This document shows, one piece after another, positions 32,786-39,920 of a stretch of DNA of 64,000 nucleotides. This DNA comes from an uncultured Agathobaculum sp. (GTDB lineage: Bacteria > Bacillota > Clostridia > Oscillospirales > Butyricicoccaceae). A model generated the notes under the pieces. It was not told the origin of the DNA. It saw only the letters and a list, made by a program, of their open reading frames with translations, and made no database searches. Each line of letters opens with the position of its first letter. Position 1 is the first letter of the stretch. The stretch lies in assembly GCF_944380985.1 (NCBI RefSeq), contig NZ_CALWJJ010000002.1, positions 210,283 to 274,282 of the forward strand, given 5' to 3'. The position numbers and the translations under genes were made by a program.

Positions 32786-33476
32786 ACTGGTCGTCTGCCA
32801 GGGTCTGACCAAGGTTTATGGCGGCACCCGGGCGCTGGATAATCTGAACCTGAATTTGGAGCGGGGTCGCTTCATCGGCCTACTGGGCCCGAACGGCTCG
32901 GGCAAGACGACGGCGATCAAACTGCTGTGCGGCCTTATTCAGCCGACCGGTGGCATGGTCACCATCGATGGTGCACAGCCCGGTATTCACACGCACAGCG
33001 TGGTCAGCTATTTGCCCGACCGCGCCTACCTAAGCGACTGGATGAAGGTGTGTGACCTGATCGCGTTCTTTGCCGATTTTTACACGGATTTTGACAGGGT
33101 AAAGGCCAACGACATGCTCAGTGCGCTGGACATCAGTCCGCTCGCCCGGCTGAAGACGCTGTCCAAAGGCACGAAGGAAAAGGTGCAGCTCATTTTGACC
33201 ATGAGCCGCAAGGCGCAGCTGTTTCTGCTTGATGAGCCGATCGGCGGCGTCGATCCCGCAGCGCGTGACTATATCCTCAATACCATCCTGTCAAATTACA
33301 GCGAGGATGCCTCGGTCATACTATCCACCCATCTAATCGCGGACATTGAGCGCGTGCTCGACGAGGTGGTATTCCTCAAAAACGGCGTGATGACCCTGCA
33401 CGAGAGCGTGGATGCCATCCGCGAGGAGCATGGTAAGTCAGTCGATATGTTATTCAGGGAGGTATTCGCATGCTGA
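32769..33476 (+). CDS. ABC transporter ATP-binding protein
   Basis: The ATPase of an ABC-2 type system, 235 residues. Walker A is LLGPNGSGKTTAIKLLCG, the signature is LSKGTKEKVQLIL (LSxGx type), Walker B is LFLLDEPIGGVDPAARDY, and the switch His lies in VILSTHLIADIE. Its start lies inside the GntR gene and its stop overlaps the permease gene start by 7 bases, so all three are translationally coupled. The transported substrate is not evident. Confidence 0.93.
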   Translation: MEQKNELVVCQGLTKVYGGTRALDNLNLNLERGRFIGLLGPNGSGKTTAIKLLCGLIQPTGGMVTIDGAQPGIHTHSVVSYLPDRAYLSDWMKVCDLIAFFADFYTDFDRVKANDMLSALDISPLARLKTLSKGTKEKVQLILTMSRKAQLFLLDEPIGGVDPAARDYILNTILSNYSEDASVILSTHLIADIERVLDEVVFLKNGVMTLHESVDAIREEHGKSVDMLFREVFAC

Positions 33477-34276
33477 AGCTGCTAAAGTACGAGTGGAAGG
33501 CGTGCGCGCGCATCTGCTTGCCGCTCTGTGGGCTCCTGTTGCTGCTAAGCGCCGTCACACGTGTGATGATGGTCGACCGGATGCAGGAGCTGATGTACGG
33601 TATTCCAACCGTGCTAATCTCTATGCTCTACTTTGCCATGATCGTGACGGTGTTCGTCGTGACCACGGTCATCCTGATCCAGCGGTTTTACAAAAACCTG
33701 CTCGGCGACGAGGGGTACCTGATGTTTACACTGCCGGTAACGGTTTCGCAGCACATCTGGAGCAAGACCATCATTGCGCTTGCCATGAGCATTATCAGTA
33801 TGATTGCGCTGTTTTTAAGCATCGGTATCCTGGGTATGGGCACCGAGCTGCTTGGCGAGCTGGCGTCTATCGTGCCCAACCTATTGCAAGGCATTTACGA
33901 GCGGCCGAGCGAGTTTGTGGTCGCGCTGGAAGCGCTGCTCTGGCTGCTCATCCTGAGCGCGGTTGGTATGCTGTTTATTTACCTGTGCATCGCGCTTGGT
34001 CATCTGGCCAAAAAGCACCGCGTGCTCATGGCAGTGGTATGGTATTTTGTGCTGACGACCGTATTTGAGTTTCTGCTGATGTTCCTGATTATGGGCGTTG
34101 GCACGCTGCCGCTGGGCGGCTTTTGGATGGCATTGCAAAACTTCTTTGTGCGCATCGGCCCGGCGGCGACCATCCACGTCTGCATGATCGGCCTGTGCAT
34201 TATCACGGCAGCGGTGGGCGCAGCGTTCTTCCTTGGAACACGGTATATCCTGAAGAACAAGCTCAACCTTGAATAA
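33470..34276 (+). CDS. ABC transporter permease, ABC-2 type
   Basis: A 268-residue membrane protein with about six segments (roughly residues 18-38, 50-75, 105-135, 155-185, 193-225, 240-262). MLKLLKYEWKACARICLPL is the N-terminal cytosolic helix typical of ABC-2 permeases, and NLLGDEGYLMFTLPVTVSQHIWSKTI is the coupling region. It pairs with the preceding ATPase. The overlap of 7 bases implies fixed stoichiometry. Export of a lipid or peptide is likely by family; no more can be said. Confidence 0.88.
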   Translation: MLKLLKYEWKACARICLPLCGLLLLLSAVTRVMMVDRMQELMYGIPTVLISMLYFAMIVTVFVVTTVILIQRFYKNLLGDEGYLMFTLPVTVSQHIWSKTIIALAMSIISMIALFLSIGILGMGTELLGELASIVPNLLQGIYERPSEFVVALEALLWLLILSAVGMLFIYLCIALGHLAKKHRVLMAVVWYFVLTTVFEFLLMFLIMGVGTLPLGGFWMALQNFFVRIGPAATIHVCMIGLCIITAAVGAAFFLGTRYILKNKLNLE

Positions 34277-34297
34277 GTCTGCTGCTGCTTTTACCAC

Positions 34298-34327
34298 GGG
34301 GACGCGCCAGCCCGCGCGTCCCTTTTT
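34298..34327 (+). terminator. Intrinsic terminator after the ABC operon
   Basis: Stem GGGACGCGC/GCGCGTCCC with a short loop, then TTTTTG. The 175 bases after it hold no gene, only the leader of the next one. Confidence 0.85.
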
Positions 34328-34502
34328 GTTCCCATAAAATAGGCTGACGCGCCGCAGTTTGCGATCTGGCAGTCTGCACGGGCGGTATGGCGGGCGCAAT
34401 ACAGATAGAAAAAGTACGTATTCTTTGCAAATCTTAAGAATTTTATGCAGTCGATCAAAAGAAATACCATGTAAAATAAAAAGAAAAAAGGAGGAGAGAA
34501 AT

Positions 34503-35144
34503 ATGACGGCGGCAGTACAGCGATATGTGGGAAAGTGCAGGCAGCGCGCTGCCAGACGGTATACGGCGGGCGAACTTACCGGGCTGTTTTTCGCTTTTTC
34601 GGTGATCGGCTGGCTATGGGAGGTTGGCCTGCATATTGCGCTGGACGGCGAGTTGGTCAACCGGGGTGTTATGCTTGGTCCCTGGCTGCCGATCTACGGC
34701 GTAGGCGGGGTGCTCGCGCTTTGGCTGCTGCGCCGCACGGCACAAAATCCACTGCATGTGTTTGCGCTTGGCACGCTGCTGTGCACGACGATCGAATACG
34801 CCGCGGGTAAATGTCTGCTGGCGGTATATGGCCTGCGTTGGTGGGATTACAGTATGTATCCGCTCAATCTGGACGGGCTGGTAAGCCCGCTAACCTCGAT
34901 GCTGTTTGGTCTGGGTTGCTGCGCGGCGGTATATGCGGCAGGACCTGTGCTCGCCGCATATTTTGCGCGCCTTTCGCAGCAGCGGATGCGCGCGCTCGGC
35001 GTGCTGCTGGCGGTGTTATTCGCGCTTGATCTCGCGTGGTCGGTTATACATCCAAATATGGGTGTAGGTGTTACAATATGGCCGGACGGGCTGATCGTCA
35101 TCGAGCCGGACAAGTTGTCCGGCTTTGTACTAAACTTGTTGTGA
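34503..35144 (+). CDS. CmpB-type putative ABC transporter permease (integral membrane protein)
   Basis: A 213-residue membrane protein of the family often annotated as putative ABC transporter permease (ABC_trans_CmpB). FFAFSVIGWLWEVGLHIALDG, NRGVMLGPWLPIYGVGGVL and CTTIEYAAGKCLLAVYGLRWWDYS are its signature, along with about five hydrophobic segments. Despite the name, no ATPase is linked here. The ATG at 34503 follows AAAGGAGGAG; the open frame upstream of it crosses the leader and has no support. Its true role is unknown. Confidence 0.85.
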   Translation: MTAAVQRYVGKCRQRAARRYTAGELTGLFFAFSVIGWLWEVGLHIALDGELVNRGVMLGPWLPIYGVGGVLALWLLRRTAQNPLHVFALGTLLCTTIEYAAGKCLLAVYGLRWWDYSMYPLNLDGLVSPLTSMLFGLGCCAAVYAAGPVLAAYFARLSQQRMRALGVLLAVLFALDLAWSVIHPNMGVGVTIWPDGLIVIEPDKLSGFVLNLL

Positions 35145-35149
35145 TCTTC

Positions 35150-35178
35150 TTGCATGCGCTTTCATTCTCTGCTATTAT
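35150..35178 (+). promoter_or_regulatory. Promoter of the zinc-ribbon protein gene
   Basis: TTGCAT at 35150, 17 bases, TATTAT at 35173, 30 bases before the start codon. Confidence 0.55.
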
Positions 35179-35207
35179 AAAATGCAAAGGAAGGGGAGAG
35201 CATCGCA

Positions 35208-35504
35208 TTGAAATGCCAACATTGCGGAATCAATTTTGACGAGAGTGAACGCGAATGCCCGGTATGCGGCGCAAGGGCGGGCAGCCGCGGCCGTCTGGGA
35301 GGGGCGAAAGAACAGGTAAAGAACGTTTCACCTGCCCCTGTAAACGCGCGGGTGACCGCGCGCCGGGCGCGCGCCAGCGCAAGGCCTATCCGGGAGAATA
35401 AAAAGAGGAGCATGGGCCGCGCGGTCATTGTGGTCATCCTTCTTGTTGTGCTGCTTAATCTGCTGCCCGTGCTGGCCAGGCTGGCCTCTGGTGTGTGGGA
35501 ATAG
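35208..35504 (+). CDS. Zinc-ribbon protein with one membrane segment
   Basis: A 98-residue protein. The N-terminus is a zinc ribbon (KCQHCGINFDESERECPVCG, two CxxC pairs), followed by a basic, disordered linker rich in Ala and Arg (ARVTARRARASARPIRENKKRS), then one membrane segment (AVIVVILLVVLLNLLPVLA). The start is TTG at 35208 after GGAAGGGGAG. It ends at TAG at 35502-35504, but the downstream bases read open in another frame and look coding; see the next entry. No function known; it may be a membrane-tethered adapter. Confidence 0.7.
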   Translation: MKCQHCGINFDESERECPVCGARAGSRGRLGGAKEQVKNVSPAPVNARVTARRARASARPIRENKKRSMGRAVIVVILLVVLLNLLPVLARLASGVWE

Positions 35505-35652
35505 CATCGGACGTTGGTTTACCGTGTATTATGATCGGGAAAGCGGCGAGATCACGCTGCAGGATCAGATTGGAACCGACCTACTCGGCGCGAAAGAGAA
35601 TGTGGCCTTTTTCCGACAGAGCAGGGATAACATGAAAAAAGGAAGCCGGTAG
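35505..35652 (+). other. Possible frameshifted C-terminal extension of the zinc-ribbon gene
   Basis: Right after the TAG stop, the +1 frame reads GRWFTVYYDRESGEITLQDQ and on to MKKGSR before a stop inside the terminator hairpin. The composition (aromatic and beta-like, charged) looks like a small extracellular domain that would suit a membrane-anchored protein. No ribosome binding site or start codon precedes it, so either a frameshift joins it to the upstream gene, or it is chance. Confidence 0.35.
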
Positions 35653-35668
35653 GGCTTCCTTTTTGTTT
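35635..35668 (+). terminator. Intrinsic terminator between the zinc-ribbon and YheO-type genes
   Basis: Stem GGAAGCC/GGGCTTCC with a GGTA loop, with AAAAAA before and TTTTTGTTTTG after; works for both converging genes. Confidence 0.85.
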
Positions 35669-35685
35669 TGCAGCAACGGGGATGG

Positions 35686-36393
35686 TCAGGTCGCTTCTTC
35701 GTCCTTTTTGACCTGCGAGAGATAGCGGTATACGCTTGCCTGGGAGCAGTGCAGCGCATCTGCCACGTCCTTGACTGCGCCCTTGAGCAGAAAGATGCCG
35801 CCGGCCTCGAGCGAGGCGATGATGTGGATGCGCTCGTCCGGGGTCAGGCGGTCGGCGGTTACGCCGAGATGCGCAAGCTCGCGGTTTACCGCGTCGCCCG
35901 CAACGGCGTCGATCGAGTTGTGAAAGCTCTCGATCGTTTGTGAAAGTGGAGACGGGATGGCTGCATGCTCATCCTGCGGCACAGCAAGGTGCATCAGCTC
36001 CTCGGCAAAGCTGTCCGGGTGGCACAGTTGCAACAGGCTTCGGCTGACCGCCTGGTAGCGGCTGTCGTCAAAATTGATGCACAGCATGCCGATCAGCCTA
36101 TCATTCTGCTTGATAAACAGAGTCGAGGAGCGCAGCGGCTTGCCATCGGCGGAGATGCCACAATAATGCAGCCGGTAATCCTGCGTCTCATAGCTCTTAT
36201 CCATCAGAATCTGCAATGCGACGTTGGTCAGCGGGGCGCCGATCTTGCGCCCGCTAACATGGCTGTTCGCAATCGCTATGATCGAGCGGTTTTTGTCGGT
36301 CAGGTCGTGCAGGGCGACCTCGTAGTCAGGCCCTAGCGCCTGCCCCAAAAACTCTGTCAGCTTGATATATTGCTGCAGCAGAGAACTTGCCAT
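35686..36393 (-). CDS. YheO-type PAS/HTH transcriptional regulator
   Basis: A 235-residue regulator. Residues 1-115 are the YheO-like PAS domain (FLGQALGPDYEVALHDLTDKN, VSGRKIGAPLTNVALQIL, LFIKQNDRLIGMLCINFDDS), followed by a linker and a C-terminal helix-turn-helix (DERIHIIASLEAGGIFLLKG, VKDVADALHCSQASVYRYLS). Relatives such as DauR control amino-acid metabolism. It is divergently transcribed from the sodium symporter gene across an AT-rich region, so it likely controls that gene. The ligand is inferred only as an amino-acid-like molecule. Confidence 0.85.
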   Translation of the reverse strand: MASSLLQQYIKLTEFLGQALGPDYEVALHDLTDKNRSIIAIANSHVSGRKIGAPLTNVALQILMDKSYETQDYRLHYCGISADGKPLRSSTLFIKQNDRLIGMLCINFDDSRYQAVSRSLLQLCHPDSFAEELMHLAVPQDEHAAIPSPLSQTIESFHNSIDAVAGDAVNRELAHLGVTADRLTPDERIHIIASLEAGGIFLLKGAVKDVADALHCSQASVYRYLSQVKKDEEAT

Positions 36394-36697
36394 GCGCGCA
36401 CCTCGTTTCTCTTTATTAAAAGCGGGATAGATTTGTATATAATTTATTATAGTACAAAAAAATATATCCTGTCAAAGCGATTTTCAAAAATTTTATCATA
36501 ATAAAAATAAAATCTATTATATAGTATATATAAATATACAAAAAATAAACAAATAAGTGAAATATAAGTGAATAATCATATAAAATAGATAAAAATATAT
36601 TGACAAAATATTATTTAGATGATAAATTTATTTCAGATAAACAGATCAATGTAAAGCTGAAAACGATTTTCATAGACGGAACAGGAAGGGGGCCTCG
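36394..36697. promoter_or_regulatory. AT-rich divergent regulatory region with a symporter promoter
   Basis: From about 36420 to 36665 the sequence is far richer in A and T than its surroundings, with runs of TATATA and AAATAAAA. A plus-strand promoter TTGACA (36600), 17 bases, TAAATT (36623) lies inside it. Such a region can bend easily and hold several regulator sites for the YheO-type protein, but no clean operator can be named. Confidence 0.5.
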
Positions 36698-36823
36698 ATG
36701 CCCAGTTTCCGCTCTTTGTGTGACAGACCCGTGCCGCCTACGCTGCGCATCATGCGCGCACAAATGGGAATCATAGACGCGGCTGCGGTGTCTAAACAGT
36801 ATATATCAAACGGAGGAAACTGA
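36698..36823 (+). CDS. Possible 41-residue leader ORF coupled to the symporter gene
   Basis: ATG at 36698 with AGGAAGGGGG upstream opens a 41-codon frame that stops at TGA 36821-36823, overlapping the symporter ATG by one base (TGATG). The product is basic in its first half (SFRSLCDRPVPPTLRIMRAQ) and has no membrane segment, so it is not a MetS-like small subunit. The overlap is a typical coupling geometry; a regulatory leader peptide is possible. It could also be chance. Confidence 0.4.
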   Translation: MPSFRSLCDRPVPPTLRIMRAQMGIIDAAAVSKQYISNGGN

Positions 36824-38217
36824 TGGAGCATACGAATGCCATAAAAAAGCAGGATGGTTTTCGCTCGCAATGGGGCTTTATCATGTCGGCCGTCGGCTCA
36901 TGCGTGGGCATGGCAAACGTCTGGCGCTTTCCAATGCTGGTTTCGCGCTACGGCGGCTTGACCTTTCTAATTCCATATTTTATCTTTGCTTTTATCATCA
37001 GCCAGTCCGGCATGATGGAGGAATTTTCGCTTGGCCGCTGGTCGGGCGCCGGTCCGGCCGGCGCATTTGGCAAGACGATGGAAAACGGCGGCAGGCGGCG
37101 AAGGATTGGCGAGCTACTCGGTGGCATTCCAATCCTCGGCGCACTGTGCCTTGCGATTGGCTACTCGGTCATCATGGGCTGGGTGTTCTACTATACCAAA
37201 ATGGCTTTTACCGGCGAGCTGACCGCGATGGGCGGCAATATGGATCTCATCAGACGAACGTTTGGTGCGGTCGCGCCCGAGGCGGACAGCCTGATCGAAG
37301 CTGTCCGTATGACTCTTGCAACCGGCGGCGCCAATAATTTTTGGATTATCGTCGGCATTGCCGTCTCGTTTGTCATTATGATACTCGGCGTGTCGCGCGG
37401 TATTGAGAAGTCCTGCAAGATTATGATTCCCGCGCTCTATGTTCTCTTCATCGCACTGGCGGTCGTTATGGTCTTCACCCCAGGCACCGGCAGCGGCTAT
37501 CGGTATATCTTCTCGATCAACCCCGTGGGTCTGCTCAATCCCGAGGTGTGGATCTTCGCTTTCGGGCAGTGTTTCTTCTCGCTTTCGGTTGCGGGATCAG
37601 GCTCGATCGTATACGGTTCTTATCTCGGTAAGGATGTTAAGATTCGTCAATCGGCCGTGACATGCGCGATATTCGATACCTCGGCCGCGCTGCTGGCCAT
37701 GCTGATTATCATCCCGGCGATGGCGACTGCTGGAGCCGACCTTGGCGACGGCGGCCCCGGCCTTATGTTCATTTTTGTGCTACCTGTGTTCAATACCATG
37801 GGTACGGCCGCCCGGCTGATCGTTATTTTCTTTTACCTGGCGATCCTCTTTGCCGGACTTTCCTCGGTCATCAACTTGTTTGAGACGCCAATCAACTTTT
37901 TGCAGGAGCAGCTGCACATGAAGCGTCCTGTGGCGACCATCCTCATCCATGTGATCGGAGCGGGCGCAGCACTGATGATTCAGCCGTGGACCTCCCAATG
38001 GATGGATACTGTGTCCATCTATGTGCTGCCGCTTGGCGCGCTGACCGCCGGTATCATGTATTTCTGGGTGATGCGAAAGGATACTGCGCTTGAGGCGGCG
38101 CAGCTTGGCTCGGATAAGCCGCTGATGAAATGGTTTTATCCGTTTGGCCGGTATATTTTTGTTCCGTTATGCGCCTTGTGCTTTGTGCTGGGTATCGCGT
38201 TGGGCGGTATTGGCTGA
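36823..38217 (+). CDS. Sodium-dependent transporter (NSS family)
   Basis: A 464-residue transporter of the neurotransmitter:sodium symporter family, which takes up amino acids with Na+. The N-terminus has the TM1 signature SAVGSCVGMANVWRFPMLVS followed by YGGLTFLIPYFIFAF, with the unwound TM1 region that binds Na+ and substrate. About twelve membrane segments follow, and SLSVAGSGSIVYGSYLG matches TM6. GGAGG stands 6 bases before the ATG. It is divergent from a YheO-type regulator. Preferred substrate is unknown; tryptophan- or tyrosine-type amino acids are common for bacterial members. Confidence 0.92.
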   Translation: MEHTNAIKKQDGFRSQWGFIMSAVGSCVGMANVWRFPMLVSRYGGLTFLIPYFIFAFIISQSGMMEEFSLGRWSGAGPAGAFGKTMENGGRRRRIGELLGGIPILGALCLAIGYSVIMGWVFYYTKMAFTGELTAMGGNMDLIRRTFGAVAPEADSLIEAVRMTLATGGANNFWIIVGIAVSFVIMILGVSRGIEKSCKIMIPALYVLFIALAVVMVFTPGTGSGYRYIFSINPVGLLNPEVWIFAFGQCFFSLSVAGSGSIVYGSYLGKDVKIRQSAVTCAIFDTSAALLAMLIIIPAMATAGADLGDGGPGLMFIFVLPVFNTMGTAARLIVIFFYLAILFAGLSSVINLFETPINFLQEQLHMKRPVATILIHVIGAGAALMIQPWTSQWMDTVSIYVLPLGALTAGIMYFWVMRKDTALEAAQLGSDKPLMKWFYPFGRYIFVPLCALCFVLGIALGGIG

Positions 38218-38288
38218 TCAGAAAAGCAAACGGCTTTGTTATATTGGTAAAAACGGCGCGGTTTACACTTGGGAAATGAGGAAAAAAT

Positions 38289-38756
38289 ATGAACTCTGAC
38301 GTACGCGATAAGATCTCTACCGCCTCTACTGCGATCGAGGTCACACTCGGCGCGGTCATCCTGATCGCCTGCATCGTTGCAAGCCTTGGCATGGTGTTCA
38401 CAACGGATACGCAGCAGCTTTTTATATCGCCAGACTATCTGCAGGCGCGTCTGAGCGACGCATGCCTGATTATTATCGGCATTGAGCTGATTAAGATGAT
38501 CACCAGTTACACGATTGATTCGGTGGTCGACGTGATGCTTCTCGCTATTGCCCGCCAGATGGTCGTAGAGCACACTACGCCCGTGGAAAACCTGATGATG
38601 GTAGTAGCGGTCGGCATATTATTTGTCATTCGCAAGTATCTGTATGTTTCCTATCTGGACAGCCGCCGCCGCAAACGGGAGGCGCGGGTCGCCGCCGCCA
38701 TCCGTGAGGAAGTATTCGGCAGCGTGCGCGCTAAACCAGCCGAAGAAGAGGACTGA
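38289..38756 (+). CDS. PsiE-like membrane protein
   Basis: A 155-residue protein with about four membrane segments and a basic cytosolic C-terminal tail (SRRRKREARVAAAIREEV). LIIIGIELIKMITSYTIDSVVDVMLLAIARQMVVEH is, in pieces, the pattern of the PsiE family (phosphate-starvation-inducible E). It follows the symporter gene by 71 bases and ends in an intrinsic terminator. Family function is unclear even in E. coli. Confidence 0.7.
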   Translation: MNSDVRDKISTASTAIEVTLGAVILIACIVASLGMVFTTDTQQLFISPDYLQARLSDACLIIIGIELIKMITSYTIDSVVDVMLLAIARQMVVEHTTPVENLMMVVAVGILFVIRKYLYVSYLDSRRRKREARVAAAIREEVFGSVRAKPAEEED

Positions 38757-38787
38757 AAAAGCTGCCCCAAAGGGGCAGCTTTTTCTT
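38756..38787 (+). terminator. Intrinsic terminator shared by PsiE-like and HAD genes
   Basis: Stem AAAGCTGCCCC/GGGGCAGCTTT with an AAA loop, flanked by A and T runs. It is placed between two converging genes and can serve both. Confidence 0.88.
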
Positions 38788-38828
38788 TGCCGCACGCGGC
38801 GGCTTTTTCGTCTTGCAGAGCGGTGAGG

Positions 38829-39629
38829 TTATCCCTTGGGCGGGATTTCCGCCACGCTGTTTAAGATATGGTGCGGCCGGTAGGCGTAGTTTTCTACGTC
38901 CTGTACGGTGGTGCAGCCGGACAGCACAAGTACGGTGTCCAAACCGGTTTCTATACCTGCGATGATGTCGGTATCCATGCGGTCGCCAATCATGACGGCC
39001 TCGTGCGAATGCACGCCGAGCAGACGTAGGCCGGTGCGCATCATCAGCGGGTTGGGCTTGCCGACATAGTAGGCCGATTTGCCGGTAGCCAGCTCGATCG
39101 GTGCGACCAGCGCGCGGCACGAGGGAATAGCGCCATGATCAGACGGCGCGATCAGATCGGAGTTGGTTGCGATCAGCCGTGCACCCTTGTTGATCAGATC
39201 AACTGCCTTGAGAATGGTTTGATAGTTGTAGGTATTGGTCTCGCCTGAGATAACATAGTCCGGGTCGACGTCGTTCATCACGATGCCCGCCTCATACAGC
39301 GCGCCTACCAGTCCGGGGGCGCCGATGACATACGCAGAGGCACCCGGTTTTTGGCTAGCGATAAATTTTGCGGTCGCCAGCGCAGAGGTATAGAAGTGTT
39401 CTTCGCCGATATGTAGGCCCATGCGCGCCAGTTTTTGCTGCAGTTCAAGCGGAGAGCGCTCGGAGGAATTTGTCAGAAACAAAAAGCGTTTGTTTTCCTT
39501 TTGCAGCCACTCGACAAATGCGGATACGCCCTCGATCAGATGATTGCCGTGGTAAATAACACCGTCCATATCGCAGATGAAGCCCTTTTTGGAACGGAGC
39601 AGCTCCATCGTATCGGTCATTTGGTCCAT
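38829..39629 (-). CDS. HAD-IIA family phosphatase (NagD type)
   Basis: A 266-residue hydrolase. The nucleophile motif is KGFICDMDGVIYHGNHLIEG near the N-terminus, FLTNSSERSPLELQQKL follows, then the C2 cap, and YYVGKPNPLMMRTGL and VMIGDRMDTDIIAGIETGLDTVLVLSG close the site. NagD-type enzymes dephosphorylate sugar or nucleoside phosphates. The ATG at 39629 follows AAAGGGGC; the longer open frame is not supported. It is a lone gene on the minus strand. Confidence 0.93.
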   Translation of the reverse strand: MDQMTDTMELLRSKKGFICDMDGVIYHGNHLIEGVSAFVEWLQKENKRFLFLTNSSERSPLELQQKLARMGLHIGEEHFYTSALATAKFIASQKPGASAYVIGAPGLVGALYEAGIVMNDVDPDYVISGETNTYNYQTILKAVDLINKGARLIATNSDLIAPSDHGAIPSCRALVAPIELATGKSAYYVGKPNPLMMRTGLRLLGVHSHEAVMIGDRMDTDIIAGIETGLDTVLVLSGCTTVQDVENYAYRPHHILNSVAEIPPKG

Positions 39630-39812
39630 GATACAAAGCCCCTTTCTGTTTAGTTGATAAGGATTGATATGTTCTATTATGCGGATAAATATGGGCGCAG
39701 TCAAGGAAAAAAAGATTTAAGGGGTATAAAAAAGGCAAGAAAAAAATAGATGGCTGGCGAAAAATGTAAGCATTATTTTTCCGTGAAACCGCATCACACG
39801 GTATCTAAATGG

Positions 39813-39841
39813 TTGCATTTTGCATAAAAACACCTTATACT
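39813..39841 (+). promoter_or_regulatory. Promoter of the LTA-synthase-type gene
   Basis: TTGCAT at 39813, 17 bases, TATACT at 39836. The 290-base gap between the HAD gene and this gene contains no other signal apart from a generally AT-rich stretch at 39650-39780. Confidence 0.6.
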
Positions 39842-39920
39842 GTCTTTCAGGACGACAGATCGCGCGCCGATGGAATGCGGGTCTTCGCACGAGAACAAAA
39901 CGAGCAGCGGGGGAGCGATA

